From assembly GCA_009785525.1 (NCBI GenBank), contig WQWC01000004.1:1-64000 (forward strand): DNA of 64,000 nucleotides. The letters are read 5' to 3'. Below the pieces are notes generated by a model. That model had not been told where the DNA came from, searched no databases, and was given only the letters and a program-made list of their open reading frames with translations. Positions 55,664 through 63,789 of the stretch are shown one piece after another. Position 1 is the stretch's first letter. Each line of letters starts with the position of its first letter. The position numbers and the translations under genes were made by a program. Source of the stretch: Oscillospiraceae bacterium (lineage in GTDB: Bacteria > Bacillota > Clostridia > Oscillospirales > Oscillospiraceae).

Positions 55664-56938
55664 ATGAGATTGTATCTGGATTTATCAATGGGCGCGGCCG
55701 GCGACATGATGATGGCGGCGTTGTATGAGCTTTTGCCGGAAGGGCAAAAAGCCTCATTCCGCCGGAAAATGCAGAGCCTGGAACTCAACGATGTAACGAT
55801 AGAGTTCCTGCCCGCCGTTAAACTCGGCGTGACAGGAACAAGGGTATCAATAAAAGTAGCCGGGGTGGAAGAACAAAGTCTGGATGCGCATACGCATGAT
55901 GATAACCATTCGCACGAGCATAGTCACGATCATGGCGAGCACGACCACACGCATAACCACGGTCACGAGCATCACCATCACAGCAAGCGATACAGCTATA
56001 ACGAGATTGTGGAGCTTATCCGCTCGCTTGATTTGCCTGATAATGTCATGCAAGACGCGCTTGGGGTATACGAGCTGATAGGCAAAGCCGAAGCCAAGGT
56101 TCACGGCGAATCGCTTGACGCGCTGCACCTGCACGAAGTCGGGGCGATTGACGCTGTCTGCGATATTGTCGGCGTGTGCCTGCTGTTCAATATGCTCGGC
56201 GTACGGGAGGTGTTCGCATCCCCGGTTCACGTAGGTTCGGGATTTGTGCGGTGTGAGCATGGGATTCTCCCTGTACCGGCACCGGCGGCGGCAGAGATTC
56301 TGAAAGGCGTGCCAATCTACGGCGGCATGATTCGCGGTGAGCTTTGCACACCCACGGGGGCTGCGATTATAAAACATTTCGTCAAAAGTTTCGGAGATAT
56401 GCCGACGGTCACGATACAAAAAATCGGCATAGGCTGCGGGACAAAAGATTTTGAAGCGGCCAACGTTCTGCGGGCATTTCTTTGTGAAGACGACAAAAAC
56501 GACGGACGCGGCGCGGATATCGTGTATGAATTGAGCTGTAATCTGGACGATATGACGCCGGAAGCAGTCGGCGCCATGTTCGGCGTTCTGCTGGACAACG
56601 GCGCCTTGGATGTATACGCCGTGCCGCTGATAATGAAAAAGAACCGCCCGGGCATACTACTCTCCTGCCTCGCGGATCAGGCAAAGAAAGACGAACTCTC
56701 CCGCCTTATGCTGACGCATACCACAACCCTAGGCGTGAGAATAAAGTCCATGACACGCGATATTTTAAGCCGCACAGTTGAGACAGTTGAGACGGAATAC
56801 GGCAATATCCGTGTAAAACGCGCGTTCGGCTTCGGCGTGTCGAAGTTCAAACCGGAGTATGAAGATGTTCTGGCCTGCGCAACGCGGAACAATATCCCGT
56901 TTACAACGGTGTACAACGCGGCGATTGGGAAGATGTGA
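55664..56938 (+). CDS. larC: Nickel-pincer cofactor biosynthesis protein LarC
   Basis: 424 aa. YLDLSMGAAGDMMMAALYEL start, a His/Asp-rich segment (~75-110; about 18 His), LHLHEVGAIDAVCDIVG, GELCTPTGAAIIKHF and LSCNLDDMTPEAVGAMFGVL. LarC inserts nickel into the pyridinium pincer cofactor. In some lactobacilli larC is read through a frameshift; here the frame is continuous. No larA, larB or larE is linked in the window. RBS TGAGGTGAG. Confidence 0.93.
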   Translation: MRLYLDLSMGAAGDMMMAALYELLPEGQKASFRRKMQSLELNDVTIEFLPAVKLGVTGTRVSIKVAGVEEQSLDAHTHDDNHSHEHSHDHGEHDHTHNHGHEHHHHSKRYSYNEIVELIRSLDLPDNVMQDALGVYELIGKAEAKVHGESLDALHLHEVGAIDAVCDIVGVCLLFNMLGVREVFASPVHVGSGFVRCEHGILPVPAPAAAEILKGVPIYGGMIRGELCTPTGAAIIKHFVKSFGDMPTVTIQKIGIGCGTKDFEAANVLRAFLCEDDKNDGRGADIVYELSCNLDDMTPEAVGAMFGVLLDNGALDVYAVPLIMKKNRPGILLSCLADQAKKDELSRLMLTHTTTLGVRIKSMTRDILSRTVETVETEYGNIRVKRAFGFGVSKFKPEYEDVLACATRNNIPFTTVYNAAIGKM

Positions 56939-56967
56939 AAAAACTGCGGCAAAATGCCGCAGTTTTT
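56939..56967 (+). terminator. Terminator after larC
   Basis: 13-bp stem (56939-56951 with 56955-56967), 3-nt loop, T5 tail. Confidence 0.9.
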
Positions 56968-56969
56968 AT

Positions 56970-57019
56970 GTAGGGAGTATCGTTGTGCACCGCAGGGCGT
57001 TGGGGACGCCGCCCCCTAC
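56970..57019. repeat. GTAGGG palindrome carrying the rhodanese stop
   Basis: GTAGGGAG... to GGGGACGCCGCCCCCTAC. The terminal CTA (57016-57018) is the TAG of the minus-strand rhodanese gene. Confidence 0.75.
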
Positions 57020-57414
57020 GGGATTACCGGCATCACAATTGTTCCCGGCCATCCGTTTATTCCGCCGAAGTCGTACACGTTTGTATACCCCAGCGCGATA
57101 AGCTCATACGAAGCCGTTCTGCTGCGATTGCCGCTGCGGCAGTAAACCAGTATAGTCTGGTCTTTATCAGGGATCACACTTTCTGCGTAATCCCGTATTT
57201 GATCCAGCGGCAGTGAAACGGCGTTTTCAATATGCCCGTCTGCAAACTCAGCCGATGAGCGGACGTCTACAATAATAACGCCGCCCCGGCCGATCATTTT
57301 CAGCGCGTCTTCGTGAGAAATCCGCACCGGTGCGGACGTTTCTGCAGGTTCGTCCCGTGGAACGCAACCGGACAGAGCCAGCAGCGCCAGGATTATTGAT
57401 ATAAGGGTTTTCAC
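57016..57414 (-). CDS. Rhodanese-domain lipoprotein
   Basis: 132 aa, GTG start. Lipobox LALSGC then a rhodanese domain: IVDVRSSAEFADGHIENAVS, active-site loop YCRSGNRS. Sulfurtransferase or redox-related; extracytoplasmic lipid-anchored. Start overlaps the upstream regulator stop (GTGA). The stop is contributed by a palindrome. Confidence 0.87.
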   Translation of the reverse strand: MKTLISIILALLALSGCVPRDEPAETSAPVRISHEDALKMIGRGGVIIVDVRSSAEFADGHIENAVSLPLDQIRDYAESVIPDKDQTILVYCRSGNRSRTASYELIALGYTNVYDFGGINGWPGTIVMPVIP

Positions 57415-58088
57415 AGCAACGCCTCCTCATCTTCCGGCGGGGCTTCTGTCACTGTTGTGTGCGCGTACAGCAGCATTGCCGCGCCGACCACTGCCGATAT
57501 GACGCACAGCGCGAACAGCCATCCCAGATTATATGTGCCAAGAAACGCGGGTAAGTTCCCCCGCACCGGAACCGATCCAAAAGCCGGGATTGTCCCCATA
57601 TCTTCCCAAACGTAATCATGCGTGAGAAGTTCACCGGCTCCGGAATAAGCAGGCGGTGGCGGCGCGACCTGCCGCACTTCGCTAATGTACCCTACCTGAA
57701 CCGTCCTGTATGCCACGATTGTCGAGGACAAAATCAAAAGCGTCAGAATTCCGACTAGGCCGGATACTAACAAAACACACGCGGCTATCCGGGATTTGCG
57801 TTCTTTCCCGCCGGTATTGTTTTTGGCGGCAGCATCGTCATCGCTCGAGATGTCAGCGACTTTGACGTGCAGTGCGTCATTATCGCCCTGATGATCGTCA
57901 ACCAGCAGATAATCTGTTGAAACGCCGAACAGTCTGCTTAACTGGACGATGTTCTCGGTATCCGGCACGGATTCCGTCAGCTCCCATTTGGAAACGGCCT
58001 GCCTTGAAACGGTTAAGTGCGACGCAAGCGCTTCCTGCGACATACCCCGCGCCTTTCTCAGCTGGTGGATTTTTTCACCTAATGTCAT
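57411..58088 (-). CDS. Membrane-associated XRE-family regulator
   Basis: 225 aa. N-terminal helix-turn-helix (IHQLRKARGMSQEALASHLT, SRQAVSKWELTESVPDTENI), acidic spacer, a membrane helix (~97-120), an extracytoplasmic Pro-rich loop and a second helix (~188-212). Likely a DNA-binding protein tethered to the membrane that senses an envelope signal. Operon with the rhodanese lipoprotein. 58089-58298 upstream holds only palindromes (e.g. GGTTTCC/GGAAACC at 58262-58277). Confidence 0.82.
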   Translation of the reverse strand: MTLGEKIHQLRKARGMSQEALASHLTVSRQAVSKWELTESVPDTENIVQLSRLFGVSTDYLLVDDHQGDNDALHVKVADISSDDDAAAKNNTGGKERKSRIAACVLLVSGLVGILTLLILSSTIVAYRTVQVGYISEVRQVAPPPPAYSGAGELLTHDYVWEDMGTIPAFGSVPVRGNLPAFLGTYNLGWLFALCVISAVVGAAMLLYAHTTVTEAPPEDEEALL

Positions 58089-58298
58089 GGGTATCCCCCT
58101 TACGTTTGATGCCTGAATTATACTCCCAAAGCGCGGTTATAATCCACCAACTCGGCTTTGAACATGCGCAACCGGCAGTTGCATGTGCAGTCGGATTGAC
58201 CATGTGGAGGACACTTTTGCCCGTATAGGCGGCCTTTGGCCGTCCGTTCATTCATGTGGGAGGTTTCCGTGGAAACCATGGACACGCAAAACGCATCT

Positions 58299-59645
58299 TT
58301 ACAACGCTTTTACCCTTGCCAGCTTTGCCTTATAGCGTTTGTCCGACGCAATGAACAGGAACATCACCAGTGAGATTGCGACCAGTATCGCCGACACCCA
58401 GAATACGAACTGCAGACTATATATGTCGGCCAACAATCCTTGCAGCGGCGCGCCGACGGAAAAGCCGATGTCGATTGACGCGCCGAACGCCCCAGCGGCG
58501 GAACCGCGTCTGGCCGGGGAACAACGCGAGAGTATCAGCGAGTTAAACGTTGGCATAACCGCCCCCTGTGCCATCCCGTGCGGGAAACCGATTGCAATCA
58601 GCATTCCGAATGAACTGGCGAACGGTATCAACGCCAGGCACGCGACCATGATTATCATCCCCGGTATAATGATGATGTCCGAACCGCGTTTGTCAGCGAT
58701 TCTGCCAAAGACCAGCCGCGAGATAAAAACCCCGGCAGCCCTGACGGCAAAATACGGCCCGGGATTCGCGATCCCGAGAACTGTTGTGGCGAACGGAATC
58801 AGGAACAACACTGTCGATGTAACGCCCAGGAACATCACGACAAGTACAAGAATCGGCGCGAACACCGCACGATCGAATCCCAGAAAGGCCTTGCCTTCGG
58901 ACTGAGGTTCATCAGGCTCGGCAGGCACCGTGGCGGCTTCCGTAACCGGCGCTTCTTCAAGCTGCCGCTGAGCAAGCGCGAGCGTGGCTTTCTGCTTTCT
59001 TTCGTACGAAACACAGGCGTTGGCTATCATGCCGATAAAGCACAACCCCGCCGATATGAAAAATAGCAGTCTGAAATGGAATGCCTCACCGCCGCTAATC
59101 ACCGCGATGGCGATAGCGGGTCCGATGGCTTGCGCAAGGGTGTTCCCCAGGCCGAAGTATCCGATACCCTCAGACATCCGAGCCTTGGGCAAAACATCCG
59201 CAACAACTGCCCCCGCGCAGGTGTGAGCTATCCCAAAACCGAAGCCGTGGAATGCACGAATGATAATCAGCGCCGGAATTGCATGGGCAAGCCCGAACAA
59301 CAGGCAGGCTACGGCGCAGAGGAATGTGCCACCGACAAGCAGCTTCACACGGCCGAACTTATCGGAAGCTCCGCCCGCCGTGAGCCGCGCCGCAAGCGCT
59401 GTGATAGAATACATCATCCCCAGAATACCCGCCTGCGCCACTGTACCGCCGAGTATTCCTTCGACATAAAGCACCAATATCGCGGCAAAAAAGTGGTTTG
59501 TGAACCCCTGCCCCGTGCCGGAGATCATTACCAGTATGTAATCTTTTGAAAAAAGCTTCTCTTTCTGCTCCCCGTCGGGATTTTTGCGCAGCAGTTTTGT
59601 CACAGTTACATCAATCCATTCCTCTTTTTTGGGATTTCGCGCCAT
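58299..59645 (-). CDS. Major facilitator superfamily exporter
   Basis: 448 aa with twelve predicted helices and the motif A-like GGASDKFGRVKLLVGG after TM2; a long loop with charged and Glu/Pro-rich residues in the middle. Similar to drug or metabolite efflux MFS. Monocistronic; a GACCAGCCC/GGGCTGGTC hairpin (59664-59686) lies 19 bp upstream of the start and may be an operator or leader. Substrate unknown. Confidence 0.85.
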   Translation of the reverse strand: MARNPKKEEWIDVTVTKLLRKNPDGEQKEKLFSKDYILVMISGTGQGFTNHFFAAILVLYVEGILGGTVAQAGILGMMYSITALAARLTAGGASDKFGRVKLLVGGTFLCAVACLLFGLAHAIPALIIIRAFHGFGFGIAHTCAGAVVADVLPKARMSEGIGYFGLGNTLAQAIGPAIAIAVISGGEAFHFRLLFFISAGLCFIGMIANACVSYERKQKATLALAQRQLEEAPVTEAATVPAEPDEPQSEGKAFLGFDRAVFAPILVLVVMFLGVTSTVLFLIPFATTVLGIANPGPYFAVRAAGVFISRLVFGRIADKRGSDIIIIPGMIIMVACLALIPFASSFGMLIAIGFPHGMAQGAVMPTFNSLILSRCSPARRGSAAGAFGASIDIGFSVGAPLQGLLADIYSLQFVFWVSAILVAISLVMFLFIASDKRYKAKLARVKAL

Positions 59646-59663
59646 AGACTCTAAAAGCCTCTA

Positions 59664-59686
59664 GACCAGCCCAATTGGGGCTGGTC
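59664..59686 (-). promoter_or_regulatory. Inverted repeat upstream of the MFS gene
   Basis: 9-bp arms GACCAGCCC/GGGCTGGTC around a 5-nt centre; position fits an operator or leader stem. No known motif. Confidence 0.4.
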
Positions 59687-59844
59687 GTTAATTTTGCAAG
59701 TCAGCTGCCGCGCGAAACATTACCCGATAATTCTTTGATAGATATAATATCATATTTATCGGAATCTGGCAAGATTACTCCGGGCGAACACAGTTCTCCC
59801 ATACAAAAATCAAAACCTTTTTTCGCCTTATAACACATCGCCTA

Positions 59845-59873
59845 TAGACAGAACGCATGTGTTGTATTATACT
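59845..59873 (+). promoter_or_regulatory. Promoter of the MBL-fold gene
   Basis: TAGACA (59845-59850), 17 bp, TATACT (59868-59873). Confidence 0.6.
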
Positions 59874-59916
59874 ATACGCATTAATCAAAATAAATTTATC
59901 TGGAGGTAAAAATATA

Positions 59917-60804
59917 ATGGGAGAAGTAATACTCACCCGTCATGGCGAGGGAAAGCTTTCCACTAAAGTCTATTTTGCGGACGAGCCTGGGTTCTGCGTG
60001 GCGTCCGTCATCGTCATGGGGCAGAAAGAGTGTGTTGTGCTTGACACACAATGGACGAAATCTAACGCGCACAGGGTCATAGCCGAAATCCTTGAAACAG
60101 GGCTTGAACTCAAAGCTGCGTTCGCGACACATCTGCATCCTGACCATTATTGGGGATTGGGTGAAATCGAGAAAGCGTTCCCGAACGCGAAGTGCTACAT
60201 GCTGCCGGATGAGATCGCAGGGTATTCCGATCAGTATCAGCCGAAACTGGACGACTGGATTGACATTATCGGCGAAGGCAACCTTTGCCGCCAGCAGTGC
60301 CAGAATCTGCTACCGCTGACCGATGGTTATATTGAGCTTGAGGGTGAGCGTATAGAAGTGATACCGCACATCATGGGCGACCTGAAATGGAACTCCGTTG
60401 TGTGGATTCCGTCGATTAAAACACTGTACGGCAGTGACGTTATTTTTAACGAAGCGCACCCGTTCACGTGTGAAGTCAGCGCCGACCAGCGCCGCGACTG
60501 GATTGCCGCGCTCGAAAAACTGCAAAAAGAGCTGAAGCCCGAAGTCGTAATCCCCGGCCACCAAAAGGCGGGATGCCCGTTAGATCCTGACAGTGCGATA
60601 AAATACACGATCGAATATCTGAAAGAGACAGAAAAAGCGATGGCGGCGACTAACTCCATGGCTGAGTTCTTCTATCATATGGAGCAGAAGTTCCCCAACA
60701 ACACCATCAGCATGTACTCAAACGAGATGAACGCGAAAGTGTTCAAAGACCCCAATTTCGAGTGGGGCTGGGAGTCCGAAGAGCGGGCTGCCGAGAAGGG
60801 TTAA
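59917..60804 (+). CDS. Metallo-beta-lactamase-fold hydrolase
   Basis: 295 aa from ATG 59917 (GGAGG upstream; the 20-residue extension to 59857 overlaps the -10 element). Motif HLHPDHYWG (~71-79) is the H-x-H-x-D-H zinc site; MLPDEIAGYSD, YGSDVIF (metal Asp) and IPGHQK (His) complete it. Lactonase/alkylsulfatase-like members share this layout. Substrate unknown. A strong terminator follows. Confidence 0.86.
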   Translation: MGEVILTRHGEGKLSTKVYFADEPGFCVASVIVMGQKECVVLDTQWTKSNAHRVIAEILETGLELKAAFATHLHPDHYWGLGEIEKAFPNAKCYMLPDEIAGYSDQYQPKLDDWIDIIGEGNLCRQQCQNLLPLTDGYIELEGERIEVIPHIMGDLKWNSVVWIPSIKTLYGSDVIFNEAHPFTCEVSADQRRDWIAALEKLQKELKPEVVIPGHQKAGCPLDPDSAIKYTIEYLKETEKAMAATNSMAEFFYHMEQKFPNNTISMYSNEMNAKVFKDPNFEWGWESEERAAEKG

Positions 60805-60812
60805 ATAAGCGT

Positions 60813-60848
60813 AAAAACAGAGGCGTGCAATGCACGCCTCTGTTTTTT
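60813..60848 (+). terminator. Terminator after the MBL gene
   Basis: 16-bp perfect stem (60813-60828 with 60832-60847), 3-nt loop, T6 tail. Shares AAAACAGAGG...CCTCTGTTTT with 45157-45191. Confidence 0.95.
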
Positions 60849-60856
60849 AGTGACAT

Positions 60857-60890
60857 CCCCTTCCCCCTTCGCGCACGGAGGGGGAAGGGG
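60857..60890. repeat. CCCCTTCCCCC palindrome
   Basis: CCCCTTCCCCC (60857-60867) and GGGGGAAGGGG (60880-60890) around TTCGCGCACGGA. Confidence 0.7.
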
Positions 60891-60967
60891 ACGATGGACA
60901 AGGGATTACGGCTACGCCGCCACCCCTCCACGGAGGGGCACGGGGGAACCCCGCATCGGCACTTTTG

Positions 60968-61231
60968 TCAGGCTTTTGCGTATTCTAACGTCAAGTGATG
61001 CATCCGCTTTTCAAAGCATTCCTGAAATTCTTCGTCATTGTGCAGCGCGTACGCCAGCGCTGTCACTATATTCGGCTTTAACAGCAGTGCGGATAAAACC
61101 TTTTCATCCCAACTGTTGTTGAGTATGAACATGCAGATATCCTCCAGCTGCGACTGGCTGAACAGCTGATTATTTTCTGCGGCCCATTTTATTTCTTCGT
61201 TCAGTTTTATTTCAAGCACTTCTTTTTTCAT
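60968..61231 (-). CDS. Small helical protein of unknown function
   Basis: 87 aa from ATG 61231 (GAGGTG seven bases upstream). Predicted all-alpha and acidic: KKEVLEIKLNEEIKWAAENN, SQLEDICMFILNNS and DEEFQECFEKRMHHLTLEY. No family recognised. Stands alone between palindromes and a 400-bp gap; the upstream gap might be its leader. Confidence 0.55.
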   Translation of the reverse strand: MKKEVLEIKLNEEIKWAAENNQLFSQSQLEDICMFILNNSWDEKVLSALLLKPNIVTALAYALHNDEEFQECFEKRMHHLTLEYAKA

Positions 61232-61252
61232 ATCCAACACCTCTATAAATTT

Positions 61253-61560
61253 TCCCGGAGGTTACACCCGCCGAGGCAATGTGCGCCGACCCCAGCGGGT
61301 TTATCTCCCCCGGGAAACGAAAAATGCCGTGTATGACGACATACACAGCATAACAATGCAATCCTGTAAACAAACGGACACTTGCGCTGGGGTGGTAAAT
61401 GTCGTATAATGTTTACGGTGTAGCGAAAGCTATTGTGTACGTGTCGAGAGCACGTATGCAGGGCGGGAGATGTTACCTGCATCTCTCGCCTGCCGCCCGA
61501 GCGTTTGGAAAGGGCGTACATTTTACGTTTCCCGTTGCGATGGTACTCATATTATACAGC
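61253..61560 (-). other. Gene-free gap with several stable stems
   Basis: No supported ORF. Stems: 61324-61351 (ATGC, GTGTATG, CATACAC, GCAT), a long-range pair ACCCCAGCG (61289-61297) with CGCTGGGGT (61385-61393), and GGCGGGAGATG/CATCTCTCGCC (61462-61490). Possibly a structured RNA or leader for the small gene. Confidence 0.35.
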
Positions 61561-61592
61561 GGGTTTGACGAATTGGCAAGTGTTTTGTCGGA

Positions 61593-61629
61593 AAAAACGG
61601 ACACAGGCGGTCTACCCGTGTCCGTTTTT
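61593..61629 (-). terminator. Terminator after the flavodoxin-fold gene
   Basis: AAAAACGGACAC (61593-61604) with GTGTCCGTTTTT (61618-61629), ten bases past the minus-strand stop. On the minus strand it is followed by a T-run. Confidence 0.85.
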
Positions 61630-61638
61630 CGTTCGCCG

Positions 61639-62286
61639 TTATTCACCCGCCAGCCATTTGCCGATCTCAAATGCGTTCTGGCAATCCTGTGGGAAAAATA
61701 CTTCCTCACGCCTTTTGCGCACCGCCTCAACATCAAACGCTGACATACGGTACTTGTCATAGTCGTCAATCTGCCATGTTTGGCTTGCCGTCAGGGTTTT
61801 GCACTCTCCGAACATTCCGCCGAACAAGTTCTTGTAACCATCGAACTTCACGGTATAGCCCACGGTCTCATACATCGCCTCTGGGCAATTTGTTGTGAAT
61901 ACGAATCCTGTCCGTATCTTTTTGCTGAAGATCGGAGTTCTATCTTTGTCGTATGATATGTACTGGAATGTCAGGCGTTCTATCAGCTTGCGCAGTTCGC
62001 CGGTGACTTCCCCGATATAAATCGGCGAACCGAGGATAAACGCGTCGCATTCCGCCAAACTCTCCAGCACCGGGGTAAGGCCGTCTTTTAGCACGCATTT
62101 GCCGACCGAGCCGCCGTCTTTGCGCTTACAGCCAAGGCACCCAATGCAGCCTTTGGAATTCAGGTCGTACAGATTTACCATCTCAACCTCAGCACCCGCG
62201 GACTTCGCACCCTCCAAAGCCTTTTCTAACAGCATGTGAGTGTTCCAGCCCTTGCGCGGGCTGCCGTTAATTGCAACAACTTTCAT
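61639..62286 (-). CDS. Flavodoxin-fold NAD(P)H-dependent FMN reductase / iron-sulfur flavoprotein-like
   Basis: 215 aa. MKVVAINGSPRKGWNTHML (FMN phosphate loop), GCIGCLGCKRKDG cysteine cluster and AFILGSPIYIGEVTGELRKL. The C-x2-C-x2-C spacing after the loop resembles Isf-type flavoproteins that bind a 4Fe-4S cluster. Carries out two-electron reduction of quinone or disulfide-type substrates. Single gene; a GTAGGGG palindrome is upstream. Confidence 0.85.
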   Translation of the reverse strand: MKVVAINGSPRKGWNTHMLLEKALEGAKSAGAEVEMVNLYDLNSKGCIGCLGCKRKDGGSVGKCVLKDGLTPVLESLAECDAFILGSPIYIGEVTGELRKLIERLTFQYISYDKDRTPIFSKKIRTGFVFTTNCPEAMYETVGYTVKFDGYKNLFGGMFGECKTLTASQTWQIDDYDKYRMSAFDVEAVRKRREEVFFPQDCQNAFEIGKWLAGE

Positions 62287-62364
62287 ATTGGCAAAACCTC
62301 CTGATTTTTCTTTTGATTATAGCAGACGTGTGGGGGGATTGCAATAAGATTCCCATAGTACACA

Positions 62365-62393
62365 GTAGGGGCGGATTCCATATCCGCCCCTAC
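62365..62393. repeat. Minimal GTAGGGG palindrome
   Basis: GTAGGGGCGGAT / ATCCGCCCCTAC, 12-bp arms and a 5-nt centre: the simplest copy of the family. Confidence 0.85.
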
Positions 62394-62417
62394 GTTTATT
62401 TTTTCGGCCCCCACGAA

Positions 62418-63788
62418 TCACTCCAATTCCGCCCCCGGGGTGCGGAGCTTTCGCAATACCACAAAATACATCGTGGTGACGCAAGCTATCCCGCCTATCA
62501 CGTGCGATATTGGCTCCGCCAGGAATACGCCGTATGCACCCAGGCCCAGCGTTGGCAGGATGATCATCAGCGGCGACAGGATAACTACCTTGCGCAGCAG
62601 CGAGAAGAAGATCGCGTTCTTCGCCCGGCCGAGACCTATGAACACCGCTTGGGCGCTCATCATTGCCGACATAAACGTGAACAGCCCGAAATACAAGCGC
62701 AGCGCGGGAATCCCGGCGGCTATAAGCGCGGGATCGCTATTGAAAATGCCTATCAAGGCTCCGGGAATCAGCAAAATCACCGCCGCCGCGACAGTCGCGT
62801 AGGAAACCATCAGCGTCATCTTGAACTTGATCGCCCGGCGCACCCTGTCAAGATGGCCCGCGCCGTAATTGAAGCTTATAACAGGGCTCGCACCGCGCTC
62901 TATCCCCGATATCGGCAGGAAAATAACTTCGCGCAATGAGTTTATAACGGCCATGATACCGACATACATGTCCCCGCCGTAGCGTGAGAGCATTATGTTC
63001 GCGATCATTATAGCAAGGCTGTTTGTCGAACTCATAATAAATCCTGACAGCCCCAACGCCATAATTCTGCGCACCCGGCTTCCCAACAGCTTCATGCGGG
63101 AGAGTTTGAGACGCAGTATCGACTTTCTGACAAGAAACCGCATAACCCACGCGGCAGAACAGAATTGCGCAATAACAGTCGAAAGCGCGGCCCCGCGGAC
63201 ACCCATGCCGAGGGCAAAGATAAATATCGGTTCCAACACAAGATTTACCGATGCGCCGATTACAACCGTCATCATCGCCGTGCGGCCGAACCCCTGGGCG
63301 TTGATAAATACATTCATCCCCAGCGTAATCATAACAAAGATAGAGCCGAGCGAATAGATAGTAAGGTATTCGTTGGCGAACGGAAATATATCATAGGAAG
63401 CCCCGAACAAAAAAAGCAGCGGCCGTCTGAATATCAGCACCAGCGCGGTCGCCAAAGCACCGAGTATTAGCAACATCGTAAAAGCGTTGCCCATGATATA
63501 CTCGGCTTCTTTATCTTCGCCCTTTCCACGGGATATCGCGAACAGCGGCCCGCCGCCTGTTCCGCACAACGCGGGGACAGCTATAATCAGGAATATAACC
63601 GGCAACGCAACCCCGACCCCGCTGAGGGCAAGGTGCATAGCCCCCGGCAGGCGGCCCAGATATATCTTGGATATCACACTGTACAGGACATTCACAAGCT
63701 GCGCCAATGTCATCGGGATAGCCAGGCGCATTATCGCCCTTGGTACGCTGCCTTTTGAAAAGTCGGATTTTTGTATGTCCGTTACCAT
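62418..63788 (-). CDS. MATE family exporter
   Basis: 456 aa, twelve membrane helices in two halves; DFSKGSVPRAIMRLAIPMTLA start and second-half LGSRVRRIMALGLSGFIMSS. It starts one base after the cysS stop, implying translation coupled to cysteinyl-tRNA synthetase, an unusual pairing. Substrate unknown; only distant similarity to the MATE at 11253. Confidence 0.88.
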   Translation of the reverse strand: MVTDIQKSDFSKGSVPRAIMRLAIPMTLAQLVNVLYSVISKIYLGRLPGAMHLALSGVGVALPVIFLIIAVPALCGTGGGPLFAISRGKGEDKEAEYIMGNAFTMLLILGALATALVLIFRRPLLFLFGASYDIFPFANEYLTIYSLGSIFVMITLGMNVFINAQGFGRTAMMTVVIGASVNLVLEPIFIFALGMGVRGAALSTVIAQFCSAAWVMRFLVRKSILRLKLSRMKLLGSRVRRIMALGLSGFIMSSTNSLAIMIANIMLSRYGGDMYVGIMAVINSLREVIFLPISGIERGASPVISFNYGAGHLDRVRRAIKFKMTLMVSYATVAAAVILLIPGALIGIFNSDPALIAAGIPALRLYFGLFTFMSAMMSAQAVFIGLGRAKNAIFFSLLRKVVILSPLMIILPTLGLGAYGVFLAEPISHVIGGIACVTTMYFVVLRKLRTPGAELE

Positions 63789-63789
63789 G

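Noticed and set aside
61399..61743. 114-residue plus-strand open frame
   Set aside because: It runs through the terminator of the flavodoxin gene and into that gene antisense; no family resemblance.
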